Assembly: GCF_013186535.1 (NCBI RefSeq)
Contig: NZ_JABMCZ010000002.1
Location: 1,958,444-2,022,443 of the forward strand
Source: Nocardia terpenica
GTDB taxonomy: Bacteria; Actinomycetota; Actinomycetes; Mycobacteriales; Mycobacteriaceae
Reading direction: 5' to 3'
Length of the DNA stretch: 64,000 bases
In this document: positions 1-9,681 of the stretch, one piece after another
How positions within the stretch are numbered: the stretch's first letter is position 1
Layout: each line of letters starts with the position of its first letter
Program-made: the position numbers and the translations under genes
The notes under the pieces: generated by a model
What the model was told of the DNA's origin: nothing
What the model saw: the letters and a program-made list of their open reading frames with translations, nothing else
Database searches by the model: none

Positions 1-26
1 AGTAAACAGAAAGGGGGAGATGCCCG

Positions 27-1192
<1,166 letters not shown>

Positions 1193-1193
<1 letters not shown>

Positions 1194-1591
1194 TGAACGG
1201 TGATCCGAAGAGGTCGCAGAGCGGCGCCACCGAGTTCTTCATGATCTCGGTGGCCGCCCAGCTGGCCGGTATGCACGCGCAGACCCTGCGCACCTACGAC
1301 CGGCTGGGTTTGGTTACGCCGCAACGCACCTCGGGTGGCGGACGACGCTACTCGACCCGGGACGTGGAGCTGCTGCGCGAGGTGCAGCGGCTGTCCCAGG
1401 ACGAGGGCGTCAACCTGGCCGGCATCAAGCGGATCATCGAACTCACCAACCAGGTCGAGGAGCTGCAGGAGCGGCTGCGCGACCTGACGGCGGAGGTCGA
1501 GCGCCTGCGCGCCGGCTACCGGCCGGACCTCACCCCACCCCAGCGCAGCACCGCGCTGGTGGTGTGGCAGCCGCGCCACAAACGCCGATAG
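1193..1591 (+). CDS. hspR: Heat shock repressor HspR (MerR family)
   Basis: MerR-family repressor that, with DnaK as co-repressor in known actinobacteria, binds HAIR operators before the dnaK operon and clpB. The N-terminal winged helix contains ISVAAQLAGMHAQTLRTYDRLGL and the typical RRYS recognition segment. A coiled coil (VEELQERLRDLTAEVERLR) and a short basic tail follow. I chose ATG 1193, overlapping the dnaJ stop, although an in-frame ATG lies at 1178. The gene is translationally coupled to dnaJ and closed by a strong hairpin. A HAIR-type site occurs before clpB at 7016-7036, so its likely target is inside this window. Confidence 0.93.
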
Positions 1592-1609
1592 CCCGAAAGT
1601 AGTTGGAGC

Positions 1610-1647
1610 ACAGCGCCCCTGGGAACAGGGGCGCTGTCTTCGTTTAT
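1610..1647 (+). terminator. Rho-independent-type terminator after hspR
   Basis: Perfect 12-bp inverted repeat (ACAGCGCCCCTG, 1610-1621, and its complement 1626-1637) closed by a GGAA tetraloop and followed by the T-rich stretch cttcgttt. It lies 18 bases after the hspR stop, so it most likely ends the dnaK operon transcript. Confidence 0.85.
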
Positions 1648-2116
1648 GTGGCGGATCGGCATTATGCACGAATGCGTTTTGTTGCGAGTTATGTGCTGTA
1701 CTTGCAAGTGCGGAAACATAGTGTCGGAGTGGGACGTTCGTGCTGAAATTTCTTGTGGCGTTGGCGTCGGTATTGCGGAGTGCTCGATAGGGGTCGATCG
1801 GTGTCGGAATCGATGCTTGGATCGAGTGGCGAGCAAGGCCACTGCAACCCTGTGGCTTTCGAGGTGGAAGCGCGCAAATCGGATCCGGCGCAGGCGGAGA
1901 GCCGCGGCGTGTCCTAGGCAAACGGTCGGTTTCCGGGGTTGGCCACGCTCGTTTTCCTCGTTTCACAAGAATTGCAAGCATGTTGTTCAAAAGGAACGTT
2001 CCGTGGCTGGCAAACCTCCCCTACACTCGATTCACATCGGCTGCTGTCGAGTGTCCCGCAGCACCTCACTCGCCGGCCCGCCCTGCGTTCTAGTGCGAAA
2101 TGGGGTTGTGAGACAA
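1648..2116. other. Non-coding gap before the first flavohemoglobin gene
   Basis: About 470 bases, less GC-rich than the flanks. A frame is open through it in phase with the downstream globin gene, but the composition is not coding and the globin domain starts at 2117. It presumably holds the promoter of that gene. I could not pick a convincing -35/-10 pair. Confidence 0.4.
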
Positions 2117-3286
2117 ATGGATTCGCGGACCGTCGCATTGATCAGAACAACGTTCAAGGCGGTTGCTGCGGAGGACGGGGGACCGGAGAAGCTCGCTCGG
2201 TCGTTCTACGCCATTCTGTTCACCGAGCATCCGTTCGTGCGCGACTTCTTCCCGGCGGCCCTCGACTCGCAGCGGGACCGGCTCGTCAAGGCCATCGCCT
2301 ACGTGGTCGACCGGCTGGAGGAGCCCGACCAGCTCCTCCCGTTCCTCGCCCAGCTGGGGCGCGACCATCGCAAGTACGGGGTGTCGACGGAACACTATGC
2401 GGCGGTGGGTAAGTCGCTGCATGCCGCGCTGCGCGCCTACGCGGGCACTGAGCTGTGGACCGACGAGGTGGAGCGGGCCTGGAACGAGGCCATCGGCGTC
2501 ATCGCCGAGACCATGATGCGCGCCGCCGACCAGGAGGACACGCCCCCGTACTGGACCGGCACGGTCGTCGAGCATCGCACGGTGCTACACAATCTCGTCG
2601 TGGTGCGACTACAGCTGGACCAGGCGATGTCGTACGCGGCGGGGCAGTACGTGAGCGTGCAGATCCCCGCCCGGCCCCGGATGTGGCGCTACCTGTCCCC
2701 GGCCATCCCCGCGAATGCCAACGGGGAGATCGAATTTCACATCCGCGGCGTCAGCGGCGGCTGGGTCAGCCCGGCCATGGTCGGGCGCACCGCGGTGGGT
2801 GACCGGTGGCTGCTGGGCTCGCCGCTCGGCGGGCTCGGCGTCCCCCGCAACACCCGGCGCAAGCTGCTGATGATCGGCTGCGGCACCGGAATCGCCCCGC
2901 TGCGCGCGCAACTGCTGGCCATGACCCGGCGCCGCTCGAACCCGAAGGTGCACCTGTTCGTGAGCGGCCACCACCCGTGCGACCTCTACGACCTGGAGAC
3001 GCTCAGCAACCTGGCCACCGCCAACCGCTGGCTCACCGTCGTCCCCGTCACCGAGAGCGACGAAAACCCTTGGTGGAACTACGATTCCGGCGACCCGGAC
3101 CCGGAATGGCCGGGCCTGGAGCCGCGCCGCACCGGCCAGATCGGCAAGGTGGTCGCCGGATACGGCCCCTGGACCGACCACGACGTCCAGATCGTCGGCC
3201 CCCCCTCCATGGTCCAAACCACCAAGTTCCGCCTCATGTCCGCGGGCCTGACCACCCACAACATCCGCCACGACCCACTGTTCTAG
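2117..3286 (+). CDS. Type II flavohemoglobin-like globin-reductase
   Basis: Fusion of a globin domain (about 1-140) and a ferredoxin-reductase-type module (about 148-389). In the globin I see a B10-type tyrosine (Y31 in SFYAILF) and a proximal histidine (H84 in DHRKYGV). The FAD segment reads RMWRYLSPA (about 188-196) instead of the usual RxYS, and the NAD loop is GCGTGIAP (254-261). Position next to clpB and the altered FAD motif match Rv0385 of M. tuberculosis, a type II flavohemoglobin reported to handle electrons differently from nitric-oxide dioxygenase Hmp. ATG 2117 is chosen because the globin domain begins there. The stop is followed at once by a palindromic repeat. The exact substrate is not visible in the sequence. 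Confidence 0.85.
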   Translation: MDSRTVALIRTTFKAVAAEDGGPEKLARSFYAILFTEHPFVRDFFPAALDSQRDRLVKAIAYVVDRLEEPDQLLPFLAQLGRDHRKYGVSTEHYAAVGKSLHAALRAYAGTELWTDEVERAWNEAIGVIAETMMRAADQEDTPPYWTGTVVEHRTVLHNLVVVRLQLDQAMSYAAGQYVSVQIPARPRMWRYLSPAIPANANGEIEFHIRGVSGGWVSPAMVGRTAVGDRWLLGSPLGGLGVPRNTRRKLLMIGCGTGIAPLRAQLLAMTRRRSNPKVHLFVSGHHPCDLYDLETLSNLATANRWLTVVPVTESDENPWWNYDSGDPDPEWPGLEPRRTGQIGKVVAGYGPWTDHDVQIVGPPSMVQTTKFRLMSAGLTTHNIRHDPLF

Positions 3287-3289
3287 GCG

Positions 3290-3314
3290 ATTCCGGCCAA
3301 AAGCACGCCGGAAT
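3290..3314. repeat. Dispersed 25-bp palindrome, locus 1 left
   Basis: Stem ATTCCGGC/GCCGGAAT with loop CAAAAGCAC, 3 bases after the flavohemoglobin stop. The same structure recurs at 3534, 4401, 26437 and 26489, with matched stem changes. It may also act as a transcription terminator for the gene on its left. Confidence 0.85.
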
Positions 3315-3532
3315 GACGTGCGTGGCCGCTGCCCGGAATGGCGTGCGTGGCCGCTGTCCGGAATGGCGTGCGTGGCCGCTGTCCGGAATGGCGTGCGTGG
3401 CCGCTGTCCGGAATGGCGTGCGTGGCCGCTGTCCGGAATGGCGTGCGTGGCCGCTGCCCGGAATGGCGTGCGTGGCCGCTGCCCGGAATGGCATGCGTGG
3501 CCCCTGCCCGGAATGGCGTGCGTGGCCCTCGT
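3308..3532. repeat. Tandem array, nine 25-bp units
   Basis: Nine consecutive units in exact 25-base register, each starting CCGGAATGGCGTGCGTGGCC with small variations (for example GACG in unit 1, CATG in unit 8). Unit 1 is the 3' arm of the palindrome at 3290-3314 plus its flank, so the array looks like slippage growth from that hairpin arm. There are no variable spacers, so it is not CRISPR. It separates two convergent genes and does not look coding. Confidence 0.92.
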
Positions 3533-3533
3533 C

Positions 3534-3558
3534 ATCCCGGCATGCTTTTGGCCGGGAT
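3534..3558. repeat. Dispersed 25-bp palindrome, locus 1 right
   Basis: Stem ATCCCGGC/GCCGGGAT with loop ATGCTTTTG, in opposite orientation to the copy at 3290. It touches the stop codon of the leftward reductase gene. The stem differs from the left copy by one base pair, changed on both sides. With its flank (cgtc) it forms a large inverted repeat with the left copy around the tandem array. Confidence 0.85.
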
Positions 3559-4340
3559 CAAACCCCCTCGTACCGAATGGCTTCGGCCGGGGTCCCGGTC
3601 TGGATCAATCGGTCCACCGTGGCTCGTGTCATGCCCGGCGAGCCGCACACCAGGACCTGATGGTTCAGCAGTGGGCCCATGTCGCCGACCACGTCGGCGA
3701 GGGTGCCCTCCAGCATCTCGTTCACGTCGAAGCCGATGTCGACGCGGGAGCGCTCGTACCACTCGTCGACCCAGTTCGGGTCCTCCGGGCTCTCCACCAC
3801 CGGGATCACGGTGAGCCACGGGAACTTCTCGGCCAGCAGGTACAGCATGTCGGAGGCGTAGAGGTCGCGCGGGGAGCGGCCGCCGATGAACAGGTGGGTG
3901 CGCGGCGGCACCGGGCGGCGCGACAGGTCGTGCAGCAGCGCGCACATGGGCGCCAAACCCGTTCCGCCCGCGATCATCACGACATCGGCGGCGTTCTCGT
4001 CGACGCTCATCCAGCCCGCGGGCGCGCCCACCAGCCACTCGTCGCCCTGGCGGGTGTCGGCGACGATCGAGCCGCTGCACCAGCCGCCCGGCACGGTCCG
4101 CACGTGGAACTCCAGCTTGCCGTCCAGCGAGGGCGGCAGCGCGGGCGACAGCCGCCGGCGCAATCCCGGATGCTGCGGCACCTGCACTTCCAGCGACTGT
4201 CCCGCGGCGAACGGCACGAACTCCCCGATCAGCCGGATCACCGCCAGGTCGTGGCGCAACCGGTGGTGTCCCACCACGGTCGAGCTCCACTCCTGGGTGT
4301 CGAGCTGTATCTCGCCGGTCTCGTCCGGTCCGAGGGCCAC
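3558..4340 (-). CDS. FAD/NAD reductase related to type II flavohemoglobin, without globin
   Basis: A 260-residue ferredoxin-reductase-type flavoprotein. It aligns with the C-terminal modules of the two neighbouring globin fusions: FAD region LRRRLSPALP (about 61-70), a GGWCSGSI phosphate-region counterpart, and the nucleotide loop IAGGTGLAPM (about 128-137). No globin domain precedes it. The GTG start at 4340 has an aggggat ribosome site, and upstream sequence is repeat DNA rather than coding. It probably transfers electrons from NAD(P)H to a partner. Whether that partner is one of the neighbouring globins is only inference. It may also have arisen from a globin fusion by loss of the globin part. 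Confidence 0.72.
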   Translation of the reverse strand: MALGPDETGEIQLDTQEWSSTVVGHHRLRHDLAVIRLIGEFVPFAAGQSLEVQVPQHPGLRRRLSPALPPSLDGKLEFHVRTVPGGWCSGSIVADTRQGDEWLVGAPAGWMSVDENAADVVMIAGGTGLAPMCALLHDLSRRPVPPRTHLFIGGRSPRDLYASDMLYLLAEKFPWLTVIPVVESPEDPNWVDEWYERSRVDIGFDVNEMLEGTLADVVGDMGPLLNHQVLVCGSPGMTRATVDRLIQTGTPAEAIRYEGV

Positions 4341-4366
4341 TGGTATCCCCTATCACTCACACCGTC

Positions 4367-4391
4367 GTTCCGACGCGCCCTTGGCCGGAAT
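4367..4391. repeat. Degenerate copy of the dispersed palindrome
   Basis: GTTCCGAC, a nine-base loop ending CCTTG, then GCCGGAAT: a mutated copy of the 25-bp palindrome in the orientation of 26437. It lies upstream of the leftward reductase gene. The stem no longer pairs fully. Confidence 0.5.
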
Positions 4392-4400
4392 CTACGGGAG

Positions 4401-4425
4401 ATCCCGGCCAAAAGCACGCCGGGAT
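4401..4425. repeat. Dispersed 25-bp palindrome, locus 2
   Basis: Stem ATCCCGGC/GCCGGGAT with loop CAAAAGCAC. It lies between two leftward reductase genes, downstream of the gene ending at 4529, where a terminator role is possible. Confidence 0.85.
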
Positions 4426-4496
4426 GACGATGGCCCAGTACGCCGGGATGACGATGGCCCAGTACGCCGGGATGACGATGGCCCAGTACGCCGGGA
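4418..4496. repeat. Tandem array, three 24-bp units plus a partial
   Basis: Units at 4418, 4442 and 4466 start GCCGGGATGACGATGGCCC, and a partial GCCGGGAC follows. The first eight bases are the 3' arm of the palindrome at 4401-4425. The rest differs from the array at 3308, so the two arrays arose independently from the same kind of seed. Confidence 0.88.
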
Positions 4497-4528
4497 CAAC
4501 AAGTGGTGCACGCCGAGGCGACGGTGAA

Positions 4529-5701
4529 CTAGACCGGATCGGTGCTGATCACCGCGTCCGGCGTGCCGACCGCCAGCAGCGCGCGCTTGGTGTCGGCGAT
4601 CATGCGAGCCGACCCGGCGATCTGGATCTGCCGGTCCGCCCAGGCGCCGAAGCTGGCCACCACCGCGCCCAGATTACCGATGAGCCGGCGGTGCATGCCG
4701 AACGGCGGATCGGCGGGGGGATACGGATGCCACCACGGGTTGGACTCGTTCTCGCACACCGGAACCACGGTCAGCCAGGGATTGCTCAGCGACAGCTGCC
4801 ACATGTTCTCCACGTCGTACAGGTCGCAGGGGTAGCGGCCGCCGATGAAGAAGTGCACCCGCGGATTCATGCCGCGCCGCCCCATCTCGATCAGCTGCGC
4901 GCGCAGCGGCGCCACGCCGGTGCCGGACCCGATCATCAGCACGTCGCGGCCCAGGTGCGGGTCCACGTGCAGGCCGCCCAGCGGCCCGGCGATCTGCCAG
5001 GTGTCGCCGACCTGGGTCTCGTTCACGATGGCCGGGCTCACCCAGCCGGTGCGGACCTTGCGGACGTGGAACTCGATCTCGCCGTAGGGATTGGTCGGGA
5101 TCGCGGGCGACAGGTAGCGCCACATCTTGGGCCGCTGCGGAATCGACACCGGTACGTACTGTCCGGCCTGATAGGGGATCGGGCTCTCGGACTGCAACCG
5201 CACGATGGCCAGGTCGTCGAGCACGCGGCGGTGGCCGACCACCGTCGCCTCCCAATACGGTTGCGATTTGTCGGAATTGGCGCCGATCGCCATCGACGCG
5301 GAGATGAGGATGCTGATGTCGCGCCAGCCCTCCTCCAGCTCGCGCGTCCAGATGTCCTCCAGCCCGGGCGACCCGTGATAGGTGCGGAACGCCGCGAGCA
5401 GGGCGCGGCCCGCGATGTCGTAATGGGCCGCCGCCACACCGTATTTGCGATGGTCGCGCGCCAACTGCTCCAGGAAGCGCTGGGCGCGATCCCAGTGCTC
5501 CAGGTGGTCGAGCACGAACCCGATGGCGGTGACCACCCGCTTGGGCTGCATATCCATGGCGGGCGGGAACAGTTCACGCAGCCGGGGATTCTCGGCGAAC
5601 AGGTGACCGTAGAACGCGCTTATCAGCCGTTCGGGCCCGTTCGGCGCCTCGATGATCGACCGGAAGTTGGCGCGGACCAGCGCTGCCGAACGCGCATCCA
5701 C
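4529..5701 (-). CDS. Type II flavohemoglobin-like globin-reductase (second copy)
   Basis: Paralogue of the gene at 2117, of almost the same length (390 residues) and domain order: globin (about 1-140, Y31 and proximal H84 conserved), FAD module with PKMWRYLSPA, then the NAD loop GSGTGVAPLRAQ. The start ATG has an agaaaggga ribosome site about 11 bases upstream. The two globin fusions and the globin-less reductase are neighbours in mixed orientation, separated by repeat arrays, which suggests local duplication and inversion. Role as for the first copy: a heme/flavin oxidoreductase using NAD(P)H or another donor. Substrate unknown. Confidence 0.83.
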   Translation of the reverse strand: MDARSAALVRANFRSIIEAPNGPERLISAFYGHLFAENPRLRELFPPAMDMQPKRVVTAIGFVLDHLEHWDRAQRFLEQLARDHRKYGVAAAHYDIAGRALLAAFRTYHGSPGLEDIWTRELEEGWRDISILISASMAIGANSDKSQPYWEATVVGHRRVLDDLAIVRLQSESPIPYQAGQYVPVSIPQRPKMWRYLSPAIPTNPYGEIEFHVRKVRTGWVSPAIVNETQVGDTWQIAGPLGGLHVDPHLGRDVLMIGSGTGVAPLRAQLIEMGRRGMNPRVHFFIGGRYPCDLYDVENMWQLSLSNPWLTVVPVCENESNPWWHPYPPADPPFGMHRRLIGNLGAVVASFGAWADRQIQIAGSARMIADTKRALLAVGTPDAVISTDPV

Positions 5702-5882
5702 GACGTCGAGCTCCCTTTCTGCGTAATTCGTTTCGGGGACCCGCCGCGTACCGGCGGCCCTTCGCGGTCAAGTATCCCTGAAAAAACCGTGGTCGCATGG
5801 TTATGGGCGGATCACACTACCCACGGTGATCGTCGGTGAAACGTGCGGGCGGCCCGGAGGGTTCCGCACGGACCCGCTCGGA

Positions 5883-6818
5883 TCAGACCAGTAGGACCGT
5901 TTTGCCGCGCGCCCCCGGGGCGCCGAGCACCTGCGCGGCGTCGGTGAGCGGGCGGGTGGCGGCGATCGGGATCACCAGCTCGCCCTCGGCGGCCTGGCTC
6001 AGCAGGCGGCGCAATTGCGGTGCGCCGCCGGTGGATTCGATATTGCCGCCGGACAGGCCGCGGGCGCGCAGCCCGGCCTCGTCGACCGCGCCGAGCACGC
6101 TGTGCACCCGGCCGCCGGGCCGCACCAGGCGCAGCAGATCGGTGAGCGCCTCGGGCGAGGAGACCAGATCGAACAGCACATCGACACCGTCCGGATGGGC
6201 GCGCGCGACCGCGTCGCCGAGCGGGCCCGCGGTGTAGTCGATCACCTCGTCCGCGCCCAGGCGCAGCATCCGGTCGGTGTCGTCGGGGCGGGCGGTCGCG
6301 ATCACCCGGGTCCCGGCGGTGGCGGCCAGCTGCACCAGGAACGAGCCCACGCCCCCGGCCGCGCCGACGATCAGCACCGTCTGCCCGGCGGCGAGCTCGG
6401 CGGTGTCGCCCAGGTCCAGCGCGGTCAGCCCGGCGGTCGGCAGGGCCGCGGCCTGGACGGTGGTGAGCTCGTCCGGGATGTGCGCGATGGTGCCGTTGGC
6501 GGGCGCGGCGATGTAGTCGGCGAAGGTGCCGTGACCGACCGGAGCGGTCAGGAAGCGGCCCACCACCCGATCGCCGACCGCGAAGGCCCGCACGCCCGCA
6601 CCCACCGCCGAGACCGTGCCCGCGCCGTCGACGCCGGGGATCATCGGAAAGTCGTGCGGGAGATGATCTTTCAGCATGCCGTCGATGATCTTGCGATCGA
6701 CCGGATTCGCGCCCGCGGCCGCGAGCCGGATCTGGATGCGGCCGGTGCCGGCCTCGGGGACCGGCATCTCGGCCGATTCGGGGATACCGCCGAATTCGCG
6801 TACCACCATCGCGTGCAT
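5883..6818 (-). CDS. NADP-dependent quinone-oxidoreductase-type dehydrogenase (MDR)
   Basis: Zinc-free medium-chain dehydrogenase/reductase of about 311 residues. The N-terminal GroES-like domain contains GANPVDRKIIDG and PGVDGAGTVSAVG, and the Rossmann domain contains the loop VGAAGGVGSFLVQLA. No zinc-binding cysteine set is present. I start at ATG 6818, which has a ggag ribosome site, rather than at an upstream in-frame start. It probably reduces quinones or small enones. Its gene is divergent from clpB but nothing links it to heat shock. The substrate cannot be read from the sequence. Confidence 0.85.
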   Translation of the reverse strand: MHAMVVREFGGIPESAEMPVPEAGTGRIQIRLAAAGANPVDRKIIDGMLKDHLPHDFPMIPGVDGAGTVSAVGAGVRAFAVGDRVVGRFLTAPVGHGTFADYIAAPANGTIAHIPDELTTVQAAALPTAGLTALDLGDTAELAAGQTVLIVGAAGGVGSFLVQLAATAGTRVIATARPDDTDRMLRLGADEVIDYTAGPLGDAVARAHPDGVDVLFDLVSSPEALTDLLRLVRPGGRVHSVLGAVDEAGLRARGLSGGNIESTGGAPQLRRLLSQAAEGELVIPIAATRPLTDAAQVLGAPGARGKTVLLV

Positions 6819-7015
6819 GCCGCTCCGTTCGGTTCGGGGTCGTCCGAGGTCAGCGTGGGTGGGGCAATGACGAGTGGTCCGAGTCATCGTAGGCGGGCGG
6901 AGCCGAATAGTTATGCAATTCAGGCCAATCGGTCGGGTTGGCGGCGCGTAAAGTTGAGCGGTGGTGACGCAGGTGTGTTGGCTCGGTCTCGAATCGGGCC
7001 GCGAAATCTGTCAGA

Positions 7016-7036
7016 CTTGAGTGGAACAGACTCAAC
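7016..7036. promoter_or_regulatory. HAIR operator (HspR site) upstream of clpB
   Basis: CTTGAGT, seven bases, ACTCAAC: 13 of 14 positions match the HAIR consensus CTTGAGT-N7-ACTCAAG bound by HspR. It ends 48 bases before the clpB start. With hspR in the same window this gives a closed heat-shock circuit. Confidence 0.9.
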
Positions 7037-7084
7037 TCCTACGGCGTTGAACGTCGTGAAACGACAACTAGTAGGAAGGTGACA

Positions 7085-9640
7085 GTGGACTCGTTCAACC
7101 CCACCACCAAGACTCAGGCGGCGCTGACGGCCGCCCTGCAGGCGGCCTCGGCCGCGGGTAACCCGGAGATCCGTCCGGCGCACCTGCTGGTGGCGCTGCT
7201 GGATCAGACCGACGGCATCGCCGCCCCCCTGCTGAAGGCTGCCGCGGTCGACCCGGCAACGGTTCGGCGCGAGGCCCAGGACATCGTCGACCGGCTTCCC
7301 CGGGCGACCGGTGCCACCACCACCCCGCAGCTGGGCCGCGAGGCCCTCGCCGCGATCACCGCGGCGCAGAAGCTGGCCACCGAACTCGGCGACGAGTACG
7401 TCTCCACCGAGCATCTGATGGTCGGCCTGGCCGCCGGGGATTCCGATGTCTCGCAGCTGCTGCTGAAGTACGGCGCCACCGCCGACGCGCTGCGCGAGGC
7501 GTTCACCACCGTGCGCGGCAACGCCCGGGTCACCGGCCCCGACCCGGAGGGCAGCTACCAGGCGCTGGAGAAGTACTCCACCGACCTCACCGCCGCCGCC
7601 CGCGAGGGCAAGCTGGACCCGGTCATCGGCCGCGACACCGAGATTCGCCGGGTGGTGCAGGTGCTGAGCCGCCGCACCAAGAACAACCCGGTGCTGATCG
7701 GCGAGCCCGGCGTCGGCAAGACCGCCATCGTCGAGGGCCTGGCCCAGCGCATCGTGGCCGGTGACGTGCCGGAGTCGTTGCGCGGCAAGCGACTGGTGTC
7801 GCTGGACCTGGGCGCCATGGTCGCGGGCGCCAAGTACCGCGGCGAGTTCGAGGAGCGGCTCAAGGCGGTGCTGGAGGAGATCAAGACCAGCGCCGGGCAG
7901 ATCATCACGTTCATCGACGAGCTGCACACCATCGTGGGCGCGGGCGCGACCGGCGAGTCGGCCATGGACGCGGGCAACATGATCAAGCCGATGCTGGCCC
8001 GCGGCGAGCTACGCCTGGTCGGCGCGACCACGCTCGACGAGTACCGCCAGCACATCGAGAAGGACCCGGCCCTGGAGCGCCGGTTCCAGCAGGTGCTGGT
8101 CGGCGAGCCGTCGGTGGAGGACACCATCGGCATCCTGCGCGGCCTCAAGGAGCGCTACGAGGTGCACCACGGCGTGCGCATCACCGACTCCGCCCTCGTC
8201 GCCGCGGCCACGCTGTCCGACCGCTACATCACCTCCCGGTTCCTGCCGGACAAGGCGATCGACCTGGTCGACGAGTCGGCGTCGCGGCTGCGCATGGAGA
8301 TCGACTCGCGGCCCGTGGAGATCGACGAGGTCGAGCGCGCGGTGCGCCGCCTCGAGATCGAGGAGATGGCGCTGGCGAAGGAGACCGACGAGGCGTCCAA
8401 GCAGCGGCTGGAGAAGCTGCGCCAGGAACTGGCCGACGACCGCGAGAAGCTGAACCAGCTGATGGCCCGCTGGCAGAACGAGAAGCAGGCCATCGACGCC
8501 GTGCGCGTGGTCAAGGAGCAGCTCGAGGCGCTCAAGGGCGAGTCCGAGCGCGCCGAGCGCGACGGCGACCTGGGCAAGGCCGCCGAGCTGCGCTACGGCC
8601 GCATCCCGCAGCTGGAGAAGCAGCTGGCCGAGGCCGAGCGCAAGGCCGGGACCGCCGCCGATGGCGAGGTCATGCTGCAGGAGGAGGTCGGCCCGAACGA
8701 TATCGCCGAGGTGGTGTCGGCGTGGACCGGTATCCCCGTCGGCCGCATGCTCGAGGGCGAGACCCAGAAGCTGCTGCGCATGGAGGACGAACTCGGCAAG
8801 CGCGTGGTCGGGCAGAAGGAAGCCGTGCAGGCGGTGTCCGACGCGGTGCGCCGGGCGCGTGCCGGGGTCGCCGATCCGAACCGGCCCACCGGCTCGTTCA
8901 TGTTCGTCGGCCCGACCGGCGTCGGTAAGACAGAGCTGGCGAAGGCGTTGGCGGACTTCCTGTTCGACGACGAGCGCGCCATGATCCGCATCGACATGAG
9001 CGAGTACTCCGAGAAGCACTCGGTGGCCCGGCTCGTGGGCGCCCCGCCCGGATACGTCGGCTACGACCAGGGCGGTCAGCTGACCGAGGCGGTGCGGCGG
9101 CGGCCGTACACGGTGGTGCTGTTCGACGAGATCGAGAAGGCCCACCCCGACGTGTTCGACATTCTGCTGCAGGTGCTCGACGAGGGCCGGTTGACCGACG
9201 GCCAGGGCCGCACGGTCGACTTCCGCAACACGATCCTCATCCTGACCTCGAACCTGGGCGCGGGTGGCGACAGGGACCAGATCATGAATGCCGTGCGCGG
9301 GGCGTTCAAGCCGGAGTTCCTCAACCGCCTCGACGACGTGGTGATGTTCCACGCGCTCAACGAGGAACAGCTCGAGGACATCGTCGACATCCAGCTGAAC
9401 CAGCTGCAGAAGCGGCTGTCGCAGCGTCGCCTGAAGCTGGACGTCAGCGATTCGGCCCGGTTCTGGCTGGCCGTGCGGGGTTACGACCCGGTCTACGGCG
9501 CCCGTCCGCTGCGCCGCCTCATCCAGCAGGCCATCGGCGATTCGCTGGCCAAGGAACTGCTGGCGGGCGAGGTGACCGACGGGGATCTGGTCAAGGTCAA
9601 CGTGTCGCCGGACGGTGACGGGTTGATCGTCGGTCGCTGA
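7085..9640 (+). CDS. clpB: Disaggregase ClpB
   Basis: Hsp100 ATPase that, with DnaK/DnaJ, pulls aggregated proteins apart. About 851 residues: a Clp N-terminal repeat domain (1-145), AAA+ module 1 with GEPGVGKTA, an inserted coiled-coil middle domain (about 400-525, rich in Glu/Lys/Arg), AAA+ module 2 with GPTGVGKTEL and the pore loop GYVGY, and a C-terminal small domain. I start at GTG 7085 (product begins MDSFNPTTKTQAALTAAL, as in mycobacterial ClpB), with AGGAAGG five bases upstream. An in-frame GTG at 7079 is the alternative. A HAIR operator precedes it. Confidence 0.98.
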   Translation: MDSFNPTTKTQAALTAALQAASAAGNPEIRPAHLLVALLDQTDGIAAPLLKAAAVDPATVRREAQDIVDRLPRATGATTTPQLGREALAAITAAQKLATELGDEYVSTEHLMVGLAAGDSDVSQLLLKYGATADALREAFTTVRGNARVTGPDPEGSYQALEKYSTDLTAAAREGKLDPVIGRDTEIRRVVQVLSRRTKNNPVLIGEPGVGKTAIVEGLAQRIVAGDVPESLRGKRLVSLDLGAMVAGAKYRGEFEERLKAVLEEIKTSAGQIITFIDELHTIVGAGATGESAMDAGNMIKPMLARGELRLVGATTLDEYRQHIEKDPALERRFQQVLVGEPSVEDTIGILRGLKERYEVHHGVRITDSALVAAATLSDRYITSRFLPDKAIDLVDESASRLRMEIDSRPVEIDEVERAVRRLEIEEMALAKETDEASKQRLEKLRQELADDREKLNQLMARWQNEKQAIDAVRVVKEQLEALKGESERAERDGDLGKAAELRYGRIPQLEKQLAEAERKAGTAADGEVMLQEEVGPNDIAEVVSAWTGIPVGRMLEGETQKLLRMEDELGKRVVGQKEAVQAVSDAVRRARAGVADPNRPTGSFMFVGPTGVGKTELAKALADFLFDDERAMIRIDMSEYSEKHSVARLVGAPPGYVGYDQGGQLTEAVRRRPYTVVLFDEIEKAHPDVFDILLQVLDEGRLTDGQGRTVDFRNTILILTSNLGAGGDRDQIMNAVRGAFKPEFLNRLDDVVMFHALNEEQLEDIVDIQLNQLQKRLSQRRLKLDVSDSARFWLAVRGYDPVYGARPLRRLIQQAIGDSLAKELLAGEVTDGDLVKVNVSPDGDGLIVGR

Positions 9641-9681
9641 GGTCCGGACATACATCCCCATCTGCACCTACCCTGGTTCGC

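Noticed and set aside
3308..3532. Regular 25-bp array considered as CRISPR
   Set aside because: Units are directly adjacent with no variable spacers, and no cas genes are nearby. It is a tandem repeat.
8009..9667. 552-residue open frame antisense to clpB
   Set aside because: Product is His/Leu/Gln/Asp/Val-rich with no motif, typical of the complement of a high-GC gene. clpB is unambiguous.
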